The translations under genes and the position numbers were made by a program. Of a stretch of 64,000 nt of DNA, positions 1 through 8,846 are shown piece by piece. Origin of the DNA: Candidatus Streptomyces philanthi (lineage in GTDB: Bacteria; Actinomycetota; Actinomycetes; Streptomycetales; Streptomycetaceae); assembly GCA_018114805.1 (NCBI GenBank), contig CP073042.1, positions 6,741,501 to 6,805,500 on the forward strand. Direction: 5' to 3'. Each line of letters begins with the position of its first letter. Positions within the stretch are counted from its first letter, which is position 1. The notes beneath the pieces are model-generated. The model saw only the letters and a list, made by a program, of their open reading frames with translations. It searched no databases and was not told where the DNA came from.

Positions 1-2108
1 CGCCCCAGGAGGCCAGCGCGTCCTGCGCGACGCGCCAGGCCGCCACCGGGTCGGCGCGCACCCGTTCCAGGGCGCGCCGCACGCCGGGCCAGTCCAACTG
101 GGCGTCGGCCCGGTCCGGCTGCCGCACCGCGACTCGGCGACGCAGGCCGGCCACCGTGATCGGGTTGGTGTGCGTGGCCCCGGCGGCGGTCATCAGCGCC
201 GGCGTGCCGTAGAACGGCCGCCCGCGCACCAGCACCAGCCGCACGTGCCGCTCGGTCGCGTCGATCAGGTTGTGGTACGGGTCCCGGTCCGGGGCGCGGC
301 GCTCCAGGACGAGCAGGTCGGCGCCGCCGCCCCGAGTCAGCCGTCCCACCCCCGGCCCCCATGCGGTGGCCAGCGCATCGCCGGGGTTGGCGGTGACCAT
401 GTCGCACAGCTCCCGGTCGCTGAACCGGTGCTGGTTGACGGCGTCGGCGACCTTCAGCTCACCCAGCACGTGCTTGGTCCCCGACGGCGCCCAGTCGGAG
501 CCGAGCGCGACGCGCAACCTCTTCCGGTCGGCCGAGACCACGTCCGTGGTCTCGTGGTAGAGCCAGTAGTTGGAGAACGGCGACCACACGAGGGTCGCCC
601 GCTCCGCCGGGTTGATCGCCCGCACCGCGCCCTGCCACCGCGCGAAGTCCGCGCCGGTCAGCGCGGTGCCGTGGACGCCGATCAACCCGGGCCGCCAGCA
701 CGGCTCCAACTCCTCGAACTCCCGGCGCACGATCGGCCCGGCCCGGCCCTCCGCGACGTGGTAGATGAGCAGCCGCGTCCCGTCCAGCTTCGGCGCCCGC
801 ACCTCGCGCAACTCCTCCGCGTCGAGTTGCAGCGCCGCCGTCATCACCATGTCGCGGCCCGCTGGCAACCTCTCGTTGTCGATGATCCGCAGCAGCCAGC
901 CGTCCACCGGCCGCGTCGCCACCGGCGTGCCCTGGATCGAGGTGGTCCCGCCGATCAGCGCCTTGACCTCGACGTACTTGATCAGCGCCTCGGGCGCGGC
1001 CCGCGCGAGCACCTTCGCGGGCCAGGTGACCGTGGTCGAGTAGTCCGGCGGCCTGTCCTCGTCCACCCAGCGGTCGTGGTGCAAGTGTAGGGCACGCCGG
1101 GCGCCTCCCACAGCGGCAGCGTGTTGTACGTCAGGTGGTTGTGCAGGTCGATGAGGCCGGGGGCAGGATCAGCGCGCCGGTGTCGATCCGTGGCGCGGCG
1201 GCGAACCCCGCGGGCGCGTCCTACGTGGCGGAGCGCACCGCGGCCAGGTGGCCGTCGTCGCCAACGTAGACGACGCCGGGGTCCAGGACCCGGTGGTCCT
1301 CGTCGAAGGTGACGACCGTGCCGGTGAGGACGAGCGCCATCAGCGCGGCGCCTTCCCAGACCAGGGTGTGCTCGTCGTCCGGCCGCGGGCGGCTGACGGC
1401 GTTGTGCGCCTCGCCCGGCAGGGCGCGGACCCAGGCGTCGTCGCCGAGGAAGGCCGGCGCGCTGAACGGCAGGTCGCGGCGGGGGACGGCCGCGTAGTCG
1501 GACTCGGCGAACACCGTGCCGTAGGTGGGTCCGGTGTTGTCCCCGTCGTCGTCCGGCGTGACGATCGCACGCAGCCGCGCGAGGGCCGCGCGCCAGGACT
1601 CCAGCAACTCGTCGGCCTCGGGGTTGGACGGGTGCAGCGCGTCCACGAGCGGCACGTCGGGCCGTGGCGTCCACAGGCGCACCGCCTCCCGGGCCATGAA
1701 GCCGAGCACCAGGACGGCCTGCAGCGCGTCACCCGTCGCCTGGTCGTAGACCGCGTTGCGCCACCGCCGCTGCTCCGCGTCGTCCAGCCGGTCCCGCATC
1801 GCGAGCGCCTGCTTGGGGTGGACGGCGTACGCCCACGCGTTGAGGCAGACGTAGGAGCGGGTCAGGCCGAGCTTGCCGAGGAAGCCCTGTACGCGCTGGC
1901 CGGCGTCGCCTACCAGGCTGCGGCCGGCGATCCGCTCGGTGGGCCCCGGGTCCGAGGCCACGACGAGCACCCGGGCCGAGCCGTCCAGCCGGCCACGGTA
2001 GAAGACCGGCCCCCAGTCGGCCCAGAACGCCGACGCGTCCGGCGGCTCCGGCACCTCGGCGAACAACTCGGCGAGCCGGGCCGTCGGCTCGCGCTCGAAC
2101 TCCACCAT
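1..2108 (-). pseudogene. Uracil-DNA-glycosylase-like / amidohydrolase fusion, broken and cut by left edge
   Basis: The intact first part starts at ATG 2108. Residues 1-185 look like a UDG-superfamily domain: VVASDPGPTE around residue 50 resembles UDG motif 1, and HPSNPEAD around residue 160 resembles the HPS motif. From about residue 255 the chain reads as the N-terminal beta-strand region of an amidohydrolase (VLTGTVVTFDEDHRVLDPG). An in-frame TAG follows near 1,223. The metal-binding motif PGLIDLHNH then appears in another frame near 1,150, after a G5 run (1,158-1,162). A further shift near 1,085 restores a long amidohydrolase body (for example ALGSDWAPSGTKH, about 510-550) that runs off the window at base 1. 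One stop plus two shifts suggest a pseudogene, though sequence error is possible. The two-domain fusion is unusual; the substrate is unknown. Confidence 0.6.
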
Positions 2109-2502
2109 CGCTCAGCGCCGCCGCGCTGCTCGGGCCGTGCGCGCTTGCCACTCCACGGAAGACCTCCACACTCTCGTGCCGGCCAGCCGCGGCCGCCCGC
2201 CCCGGCCCCGCCTCCCGCGTGGCGGGGCTGCCCGGCCGAGGGGGTGGGCCGGCGACGCGTCAACCGCTCCGGCGTCCGGTTCCATGCATCACTCCGTGGC
2301 CCGCCGCCTAAACCGCCCCACCGCCAACTGGACCAGGCGTCACGAGCGGGCCCCGGCCCGCCGGGCGCCTCGCGCGTCGGCCGGCGGACAGCACGCGGGC
2401 GGGGCCCGGGACCAACCATCCGTCCCGGGCACCGCCCTGGCACCACCCGGCGTCAGCGCTCACCCACCGCGGCCGCGCCGCGTCCGGTGAGCCAGGCCAA
2501 CT
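2109..2502. other. Intergenic region, no gene recognised
   Basis: About 390 bases of GC-rich sequence lie between the UDG-like start at 2,108 and the serine hydrolase stop at 2,503. It should hold the promoter of the fusion gene. The open frames here show no domain and no credible ribosome binding site. Confidence 0.5.
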
Positions 2503-3765
2503 TCAGCGGTTCTCCGGCAGGTCCGCCTCGGCCCCGAGCGGCGCCGCCAGACCGCGCTTCGCCGCCGACACGGGCTGCTTGCCGCAGAAGGCCGCCTCCA
2601 GGCTGCCACCGAGCGCGGTGTTGGCCGAGCCCCGGTTGGAGGTGTTCGCCATCGCCGACAGCGTCCGCTTGCCGTCCCGGGTGGTGAACGCGTACGTGTA
2701 GAAGCCCTGCACGGTGCTGGTGTGGCCGTAGACCGAGGTGCCGCACGACAGGTCGTAGCGGCGCAGCCCGAGCCCGTAGAAGCGGGTGCCCGAAGCGTCG
2801 GCCGGAGCCATGGTGAGCATGGCGTTCAGCGTCTTGCTCGGCAGCAGCTTGCCGCGCAGCAGCGCGGACATGAACGTCTTCAGGTCGGCCTCGCTGGAGA
2901 TCATCGCCCCCGCGGCCTGCGCCCAGGACACGGTCTGCTCGGTCGAGTCGACCAGCGGCGCGCCGGCCTCGTCCGGGTGCAGGTAGCCGCGCACGTGCCG
3001 CCCCTTGATGGCCGTGGCGGGGTGCACGTACGAGGTGTCCTTGAGCTTCAGCGGCTTGATGACGCGCCGATCGTACTCCTTGGCCACCGGGTTCTTCGTC
3101 ACCTTCTTGATCACCATCCCGACCAGCACGAAGTTGGTGTTCGAGTAGCGGTACGCGCCGCCGGGCTCGGTCGTCCTGGGCTCGCGCAGCGAGAGGTCGA
3201 CCAGCTCCTTGTTGGTGAAGACCCGGTTGCGCACGGCCTCGAAGCCCGGGACGGTCTTGGTGAACATCGCGTTCGTGTAGTCCGACAGGCCGCTGCGGTG
3301 GGTGAGGAGGTGACGGACCGTGATGCGGTCGTCGGGCAGCACGCCGGGCAGGTACGTCGTCACCGGCGCGTCCAGCTTGACCTTGCCCTCGGCCACCAGT
3401 TGCAGCAGCATGACCGAGGAGAACGTCTTGGTGACACTGCCGATGCGGAAGCGGGCACGCGGGTCTATGTGCGCCCCCGTCTTCCGGTCCCGCACCCCCT
3501 CGGTGTGCGTCTGGGTCCCGTTCGGGCCGGTGAAGCGGGTCATGGCGCCGTGTGCTCCGGCCTTGAGGGTGTTCCGCAGGGCCTCGGTGACGGCCTTGCT
3601 GTTCGAGTCCGCCAGCGGGGGCGCGGCGGCCTTGGTCGCCGGGGCGCGCGGGGCTGACGGGGCGTAGGCGGCGGCGGTCGCCGATACCGCGCTCACTACG
3701 ACGGCGAGTACGGCGGCACCGAGCGTGAGGCGTCGGTCGATGGTCAGGTGCGCGATTCTCCTCAA
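2503..3765 (-). CDS. Secreted serine hydrolase (class C beta-lactamase / D-Ala-D-Ala carboxypeptidase family)
   Basis: The protein is about 420 residues. It has a basic N-terminus followed by a hydrophobic stretch (LTLGAAVLAVVVSAVSATA) that looks like a Sec signal peptide, so it probably acts outside the membrane. The penicillin-binding fold motifs are visible: SxxK in GSVTKTF, YxN in YRYSNTN, and an HTS triad-like motif near the C-terminus in GHTSTVQGF. The family hydrolyses D-Ala-D-Ala peptides, beta-lactams or esters, and the substrate cannot be read from sequence. The start is uncertain; a TTG at 3,765 is the best fit to the signal peptide. An indel in the upstream VOC gene makes a false continuous frame back to 4,410, but the two proteins are unrelated. 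Confidence 0.8.
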   Translation of the reverse strand: MRRIAHLTIDRRLTLGAAVLAVVVSAVSATAAAYAPSAPRAPATKAAAPPLADSNSKAVTEALRNTLKAGAHGAMTRFTGPNGTQTHTEGVRDRKTGAHIDPRARFRIGSVTKTFSSVMLLQLVAEGKVKLDAPVTTYLPGVLPDDRITVRHLLTHRSGLSDYTNAMFTKTVPGFEAVRNRVFTNKELVDLSLREPRTTEPGGAYRYSNTNFVLVGMVIKKVTKNPVAKEYDRRVIKPLKLKDTSYVHPATAIKGRHVRGYLHPDEAGAPLVDSTEQTVSWAQAAGAMISSEADLKTFMSALLRGKLLPSKTLNAMLTMAPADASGTRFYGLGLRRYDLSCGTSVYGHTSTVQGFYTYAFTTRDGKRTLSAMANTSNRGSANTALGGSLEAAFCGKQPVSAAKRGLAAPLGAEADLPENR

Positions 3766-3980
3766 CAGGATCAGGACGGGAGGCGGTTCGCGAACCGCGC
3801 TCTCCCGGGCGCTGAGCCTACTCAAGATCGACGAGCGGCGCGGTGCGTGACCTGGCCGACGCCCGAGCAGACCGGTGTACGTCGCCGGGTTGCTCCGCCG
3901 CGAGCCACTGACCGGGGCCCGGCCCGCCCGGCCGCCGTGCGAGCCGGCCGCGCGGATCGGGCCCGCGGTGACGGGGTGGC

Positions 3981-4401
3981 TCAGGCGGCCAGTTCCTGGA
4001 TGCGGACCAAGGTCGCCCGCGGGGTCCCGGAAGGCGCAGTCCCGTACCCCGTACGGCTGGTCGGTCGGCTCCTGGACCACCTTGGCGTCGCTGGCCTGGA
4101 GCCGCTCGAAGGTGGCGTCGAGGTCGGGTGTGGCGAGGTTGACGCCGGCGAAGGTGCCCTTGCCCATCATCTCCACGATGGTGTAGCGCTCACTGTCCGT
4201 GATGCCACAGCCGGGCGGCGCCGGCGGCTGGAGCACGATGGAGGTGTCGGTCTGGCCCGCCGGGCCGACCGTGATCCAGCGCATGTCGTTGTAGCCGACG
4301 TCGTTGCGTACCTCGAAGCCGAGGGTGTCGCGGTAGAAGGCCAGGGAGGCTTCCGCGTCGAGGTGCGGGAGGAAACTGTGGTGAATGGTGAGGTTGTCCA
4401 T
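3981..4401 (-). CDS. VOC (glyoxalase/bleomycin-resistance fold) protein with C-terminal frameshift
   Basis: This is a single-domain VOC protein of about 140 residues starting MDNLTIHHSFLPHLDAE. It has the usual FYRDTLGFEV and FRDPAGD strands. In the sequence as given, one extra base near 4,009 destroys the expected ending (DLVRIQELAA then TGA at 3,981-3,983) and runs the frame into the next gene. Removing one base restores a normal family length. It begins 22 bases after the stop of the AraC gene, so the two are likely one transcription unit, a common actinobacterial pairing. The ligand or substrate is unknown. Confidence 0.75.
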
Positions 4402-4423
4402 GCCGATCACGCTAGCCCTGGCG

Positions 4424-4855
4424 CTAGGCCGAAGCTTCTCGATTCCTGACCGGTCTGGTCACCTGTTTCGCCACGCACGGAGACATCCCCACCGTCGCGT
4501 CGGCCGCCGCTCGCCGGTAGGCGCTGGGTGGCATGCCCACCAACTCGGTGAAGCGCGTGCTGAAGGTGCCCAGCGAGGCGCAGCCCACCGCGAAACAGAT
4601 CTCGGTGACGCTGAGGTCACCGCGCCGCAGCAGCGCCATCGCCCGCTCGATGCGCCGCGTCATCAGATAGGCGTACGGTGACTCACCGTAGGCGAGTCGG
4701 AACTGGCGGCTGAGGTGTCCGGCCGACATGTTCGCCCCGCGCGCGAGCGCGTCCACGTCCAGCGGCTGCGCGTACTCCCGGTCGATTCGGTCGCGCACCT
4801 GGCGCAGCCGCGCGAGGTCGCTCAGGTGCCGCGCGGTGGCGGGCTTACTGGTCAC
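4424..4855 (-). CDS. AraC-family transcriptional regulator
   Basis: This small regulator of 143 residues consists mostly of the double helix-turn-helix DNA-binding domain. Recognisable segments are LARGANMSAGHLSRQFR (first HTH) and LSVTEICFAVGCASLGTFS followed by FTELVGMPPSAYRR (second HTH and AraC signature end). The GTG at 4,855 is preferred; the frame is open farther upstream, but that part is Arg/Pro-rich and looks non-coding. No ligand-binding domain is present, so it may respond to abundance or to a partner. It probably controls itself and the VOC gene directly downstream. Confidence 0.85.
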   Translation of the reverse strand: MTSKPATARHLSDLARLRQVRDRIDREYAQPLDVDALARGANMSAGHLSRQFRLAYGESPYAYLMTRRIERAMALLRRGDLSVTEICFAVGCASLGTFSTRFTELVGMPPSAYRRAAADATVGMSPCVAKQVTRPVRNREASA

Positions 4856-5158
4856 GGCTTCGATCGTCCCATACGGGCGGGGCGGACGCGTGCGGCCCCG
4901 CGCGCCGCACCGGGCGCGCCGAGCGGCCTTACGAAGTGGGGAGCCGGCCCGTGCCGCTGGTCGGCGGGCGCCCTTTCGCGCCGTGCCCGTGACGATCTTT
5001 CGCCACTCTTTTCGGCCGGTCATCTCGCCGCCCCCAGCGCGCTGGACCCTTCGTGGCAGCGGGGCGCGGCGGCCTCACGCGGGCCGTGTCCCATGCCTGC
5101 CCTGTCTGAAAACAGGTTGTTCACGCGAGCCGCGTGTCCTGTTTCCCACCAGCGGCTT

Positions 5159-5186
5159 TTGCCATTGCTCCACACTGACTTAGCGG
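5159..5186 (+). promoter_or_regulatory. Possible sigma-70-type promoter for the peptide gene
   Basis: TTGCCA (5,159-5,164) and TAGCGG (5,181-5,186) are separated by 16 bases and lie about 70 bases before the peptide start. They resemble Streptomyces principal-sigma promoters, with a weak -10. The surrounding 400-base gap (4,856-5,257) contains no other recognised gene. It is locally richer in A/T than its neighbours and carries a small inverted repeat, CCTGT/ACAGG, at 5,101-5,116 that could be an operator. Confidence 0.3.
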
Positions 5187-5257
5187 CGACTTTACCGTCT
5201 GATGACGCGGCAACCCGCGTGATCACCACCCCATATGTCACCCCTCGGAGGTTCATG

Positions 5258-5413
5258 ATGGACAAGCTGATCAAGGCGATGACCCAGGACGACGTCTGGC
5301 AGAACTGGGTCGCCGCGAACTCGGCCGGCGCCGCCGCGAAGGACGGGTGTATCAGCGCGGCCCCGAAGACGGGTTGCATCAGCGCGGCGCCCAAGGCCGG
5401 TTGCATATCCTGA
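5258..5413 (+). CDS. Small repeat peptide, candidate RiPP precursor (GCIS repeats)
   Basis: This is a 51-residue peptide. The N-terminal half, MDKLIKAMTQDDVWQNWVA, looks like an amphipathic leader. The C-terminal half is a nine-residue repeat, GCISAAPKT / GCISAAPKA / GCIS, which places Cys at 31, 40 and 49 and ends in Cys-Ile-Ser. The repeats differ at synonymous positions (TGT/TGC, GCC/GCG, CCG/CCC), which supports a translated, protein-level constraint. GGAGG (5,247-5,251) sits 6 bases before the second of two tandem ATGs, so that one is chosen. A hairpin follows, then an adenylate-forming enzyme gene and a GRDP-like gene on the same strand. I do not recognise the peptide family. RiPP precursor is inference from size, leader/core look, Cys repeats and neighbours; a small structural or metal-binding peptide is the alternative. 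Confidence 0.7.
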   Translation: MDKLIKAMTQDDVWQNWVAANSAGAAAKDGCISAAPKTGCISAAPKAGCIS

Positions 5414-5439
5414 CCGGCTGCTGACTGAGGCACCGGAGC

Positions 5440-5475
5440 GGGCCGGGGGCGCGTACGCACGGGCGCCCGGCCCCC
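5440..5475 (+). terminator. Hairpin between peptide gene and enzyme gene (terminator/attenuator)
   Basis: A GC-only stem-loop is formed by GGGCCGGGGGCGC and GCGCCCGGCCCC around a roughly 10-base loop, with a small bulge. It lies about 27 bases after the peptide stop and about 65 bases before the next start. No U-run follows, as is common in Streptomyces. Partial termination here would give more peptide mRNA than enzyme mRNA, an arrangement typical of peptide-precursor operons. Confidence 0.45.
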
Positions 5476-5541
5476 TTCCGGCTCCGCCTTGGCCCGGGGC
5501 GCCCCGGGATCCCCGTTCCGCCTAGCGCACAGAGGGTGCAC

Positions 5542-6775
5542 ATGCGTGGTCAGCCGACGGCCGAAGTCGTCGACCAGATCAAGGACATACCGATCTACCG
5601 CAGGTCGATCGAGCGGGGGTACTTCCCCGTCCTCGAAAAGCCCGAGATCGCCCGGTGCTTCCCGGACAACTGGACGACGCCGCGCCTGGCCGCCGCCCTG
5701 GAGGCGGGCGAGGCCGAGTACGTGCTGTCCACGGGCACCAACCACGCCCGCATGCAGATCATCTGCCCTCCGTACTTCCTGCTCAACTCCTACTACCAAC
5801 TGTGGAGCGGGCACCCCGACATCGCCTCCACCTGGGAAGCCGGCTGCCAACGGGTCTCGTTCACCACGGTGTTGGCGACCGAGCACGTCGCGCGCGTCAA
5901 CCCGAAGAAGCGCGGCACACAGCCGGACGCGGTCCCCGAGCTGGAGCAGCGGCGCCTCGACGCCCGCACCGTCTACCTGAATCTGCGGCTCGACCCGGCG
6001 TTGTGGGAGCGCGACGAGGTCGAGCGCATGCTGGGCGACATCCGCTCGGCGCGAGCCACCCACCCCCGAGACTGGTACCACCTCGACTGCTCCAGCTACC
6101 ACCTGGCCCACCTCGTCCTCAAGGCCAGGCAGTGGGGCCTGTGGGAGGACTTCCCGCGGCCCGCGAGCATCATCCACGCCTACGAGTACACCCCGGCGAA
6201 CGTCCGGCGCTTCCTGCGTGAGAACTTCGAGTGCCCGGTCATCGACATGTTCGGCAGCACAGAGCTGGGCTACCTCTACTACAGCGACCGCCACGGCCGG
6301 TACCACCCCTACCTCGACCGGATGAGCGTCGAACTCCTCCCGGTGGCCCCGGGCAGCGAGCTGTATAGCCTCATCGTGTCGAGCGTCCGCAACCCGCACA
6401 TGCCGCTGATCTGCTACCGCTCGGGGGACTGCGTCCGCACGCTCGACGGGACCCCCGACCCGCACCGGATCGCCCGCTTCTGCGGACGCGAGAAGGAACT
6501 CCTCACCCCCGGCGCGGCAGCCGCCGCCGAGTCCGGCCCCATCGCCCAGGGCGACCTGAGCGACCGCGTGAGCGCCGCTGCCCCCCGGCGTCTTCGTCCA
6601 CCAACTGCTGGTCACCGACGACAAGGAGGCCGACCTGCGGTACACGACCTTTGACGGCGACGCCCTGGCGGACTCCGTCAGCGACCTGACCGGGCGCCGG
6701 TGCCAGGTCGAGCACCGCGCGCACCTGCCCATCGGGAAGTCCGGCAAGTACACCTGGCTCGTCACCCACCACTGA
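5542..6775 (+). CDS. PaaK/LuxE-like adenylate-forming enzyme, one frameshift
   Basis: The enzyme is about 410 residues, like phenylacetate-CoA ligase or acyl-protein synthetase relatives, and should activate a carboxylate as an acyl-AMP. Visible motifs: P-loop-like VLSTGTNHARM near residue 62, FGSTELGYLYY near 237, CYRSGD near 290, RFCGREKELLT near 311, and a C-terminal LPIGKSGKYTW carrying the likely catalytic Lys of the A10 motif. The frame breaks in a C6 run at 6,581-6,586. One base fewer restores the last 60 residues to the TGA at 6,773. ATG 5,542 is preferred because AGAGGG lies 5 bases upstream. Its position directly behind the peptide gene suggests that the substrate is the peptide carboxylate or an acyl group to be attached to it; this is inference. 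Confidence 0.7.
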
Positions 6776-6812
6776 CCGCCGACCCGGCCCGGACCCTGCG
6801 CGGGGGAGAACC

Positions 6813-7324
6813 ATGACCACACAGCTCTACGTATCGACCGGCGACCTCACAGCCCTGCTCGGCGAGGAACTGCACGCGAGGTGGTGGCGCACTTCACCGA
6901 CAGGACCGCCGCCGCGCCGGACTTTGTCGAACGCCAGGTCACCGAGTGCCTGCGGTACCTGTACCTCGTCTCGCGCCACCGCGAGCAGCTCAGCGGGCTG
7001 TTCCTCCCCGTCGAGCAGGACATCGACGAGATCTGGCACTATCTGATCCTCCAGACCCGCGAGTGCCGCACGCTGTGCGAGGAGCGTTTGCCGGGGGGCT
7101 TCTTCATCGAGCACCGCAGCATCGCCTACGAGAGCTACCAGCAGGCCCCCGGCCGCGAGCAGGCGATGGAGGAGGCACTGCGCTGGATCCCGCTGTACTG
7201 CCGGGAGTTCGGCCCGTTCGACGAGCGCGCCCTGCCGCACTGGACCACCGTCCGCTTCCTCCACCAGCGGATGGGCATGTCGCTGGCGGATATAGCGGCC
7301 CTCGAACCCCTGGCACCGGCCTGA
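6813..7324 (+). CDS. GRDP-like (PF07173-type) small protein, one frameshift
   Basis: The protein is about 170 residues and starts at ATG 6,813 with GGGGGAG 6 bases upstream. After MTTQLYVSTGDLTALLGEE the frame shifts once near 6,880 and then runs to the TGA at 7,322. The central segment FLPVEQDIDEIWHYLILQT followed by RECRTLC resembles the VDxxWHxxIL..T..Y..FC signature of bacterial proteins related to the glycine-rich domain-containing protein family. Their biochemical role is not established. It follows the adenylating enzyme by 37 bases, so it is probably co-transcribed and may serve the same peptide pathway. Family assignment is by eye and moderate. Confidence 0.55.
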
Positions 7325-7473
7325 CGCCCCTCCCGCCGGTGGCATCTCCCGCCGGCGGCACGCGCCCCGGGCGGTCGGGCAGGCAGGCAGGCACCCAGGC
7401 CCGAGCCCGGGCGTACCTCGGGCGGGCCTTCGGGCAGGCGGGTTCTCACGGACGGGTTCTCACGGGTGGTTTC

Positions 7474-8424
7474 TCACAGCGGGGGAGCGATAAAGCACCC
7501 GGGGTCAGGGTCGTTGAGCGACTCCTTGGCCACCTGCTCGTCCCAGGGGTTCGAGGTGCCCCACTGGTCGGTCACCTCCGCCCGCGAGGCGTCGTAGACA
7601 TGCGGGTGCCAGGTGTCCTCGTCCACCTGTCTCCATGGCGGTGGTGTACTCCAGGGTGTTGTCGTGCGGGTCGAGGAAGTACGTGAAGGCGTTGTCGCCG
7701 GCCAGGTGCCGGCCGGGTGCCGGCCGGGTCCCCAGAGTCTGTGGGCGCCCGCCCGGATGGCACGGCCGGAGGCCCGCAGGTACTCGTCCACGCCCCGGAG
7801 TTCGAAGGAGACGTGGTGCAACGAGGTGTGCGGGCCCCCGGAGAACGCCACACAGTGGTACTGGGCGTTGATCCGCAGGAAGTGCATCAGGTCGCCGTCG
7901 CGCGGTGAGCGCACGGTGTCGGTGAGCCGGAAGCCGAGGTACCGCTCGTACCACGCCCGGGTACGGGCGATGTCGGGAGCGTTGAACACCACGTGGGACA
8001 GGCGCACCGGCACGGGCTCCCGCGCCTCGATCCGTCGGTGCCGGCGCGGCGCGACCCCCGCTGAGACCTCCACGGTGCGGCCGTCCACGTCGAAGAAGCG
8101 GAAACCGTAGCCGCCGCCCGGGGTGGACAGCGCGCCGGGCTCGCTGATCAGCACCACGCCGTCGCCCGCCAGCTGCTCGGCCAGGACGTCGACGTCCTCC
8201 CGCGCGGCCACCCCGAAGGCCACCAGGTCCAACCGCTTTTCCCTGGCCGTGCGCAGCCTGACCACGTACTGCTCCGGCGACCCCTCGGCGGCCAGGAAGG
8301 CCACGCCGGTGTCGTCAGCGGTACGGGTCAGACCCCAGACGTCGGTGTAGAACGCGAGCTGCCTGTCGTGGTCGGGCACCGCCAGGTCGACGTGGCGGAG
8401 ATGGGTGAGTGGGGCCGAGACCAT
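7474..8424 (-). CDS. Two-domain VOC dioxygenase (extradiol ring-cleavage type), locally frameshifted
   Basis: The protein is about 316 residues, with tandem VOC domains as in 2,3-dihydroxybiphenyl/catechol extradiol dioxygenases. Domain 1 begins LRHVDLAVPDHDRQLAFY and domain 2 LSHVVFNAPDIARTRAWY. Candidate Fe(II) ligands are His in LSHVV, His in LHHVSFE and Glu in the sequence TLEYTTAMET. That last segment is read in a shifted frame between an 11-base tandem duplication (7,706-7,727) and a second indel near 7,627; the two compensate, so the C-terminus is back in frame. As given, about 30 residues including the Glu ligand would be scrambled. The ATG at 8,424 has GGGGGA upstream. Substrate unknown. 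Confidence 0.7.
   Translation of the reverse strand: MVSAPLTHLRHVDLAVPDHDRQLAFYTDVWGLTRTADDTGVAFLAAEGSPEQYVVRLRTAREKRLDLVAFGVAAREDVDVLAEQLAGDGVVLISEPGALSTPGGGYGFRFFDVDGRTVEVSAGVAPRRHRRIEAREPVPVRLSHVVFNAPDIARTRAWYERYLGFRLTDTVRSPRDGDLMHFLRINAQYHCVAFSGGPHTSLHHVSFELRGVDEYLRASGRAIRAGAHRLWGPGRHPAGTWPATTPSRTSSTRTTTPWSTPPPWRQVDEDTWHPHVYDASRAEVTDQWGTSNPWDEQVAKESLNDPDPGCFIAPPL
7706..7727. repeat. 11-base tandem duplication inside the dioxygenase gene
   Basis: GTGCCGGCCGG occurs twice back to back. Removing one copy restores the expected reading frame of the second VOC domain, so this duplication is the direct cause of the upstream frameshift. Confidence 0.85.
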
Positions 8425-8846
8425 GTGGTCCCCCTGATGACGGACCGGCCGACCTCGCCGACGCGGGCCGAGGCGTGCGGCGAAGCACCGCTCGCACTAC
8501 GAGTACCACCACCGGCCGCGACGAGGTGAGGACACAACGGGCCAACCTGCCGCTGGACCGCTGGACCGCTGGACCGCTGGACCGCTGGACCGCTGGGTCG
8601 GCGTACGGGTTCGCGCCACGTAGTCGGAGACCGCGACGCCGCGTCGCCCCGCGACCATCGCCGACCCCGGCAGCAGGACCAGCCCCAGCAGCCGCACCAA
8701 CACCAGGGGAACCGCCGAGACCGCCGGCGCGGAGCTGAGCGGTGCCATGCGTCGCACGCCGCCGCCGGCCCGACGGCCTAGCCTGCCACCCGGCACCGCC
8801 ACCGGCACCCACACCGGTACCGGCCTCGATCCAGGAGCACGCAGCC
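8425..8846. other. Divergent intergenic region with 8-base tandem repeat
   Basis: This 420-base spacer lies between divergent genes (dioxygenase on the minus strand, nitrobindin on the plus strand) and must contain both promoters. It holds five exact copies and one imperfect copy of CCGCTGGA at 8,550-8,597. No gene is recognised in it. Confidence 0.6.
8550..8597. repeat. CCGCTGGA x 6 tandem repeat
   Basis: Units start at 8,550, 8,558, 8,566, 8,574, 8,582 and 8,590; the last ends in G instead of A. The array is non-coding and lies in the spacer between two divergent genes. It is a likely slippage-prone microsatellite. Confidence 0.9.

Noticed and set aside
170..1090. Plus-strand open frame of 306 codons at the left edge
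   Set aside because: It is antisense to recognisable amidohydrolase sequence (for example ALGSDWAPSGTKH) on the minus strand and has no domain of its own.
8550..8597. CRISPR-like array
   Set aside because: The units are 8 bases with no spacers; it is a simple tandem repeat.
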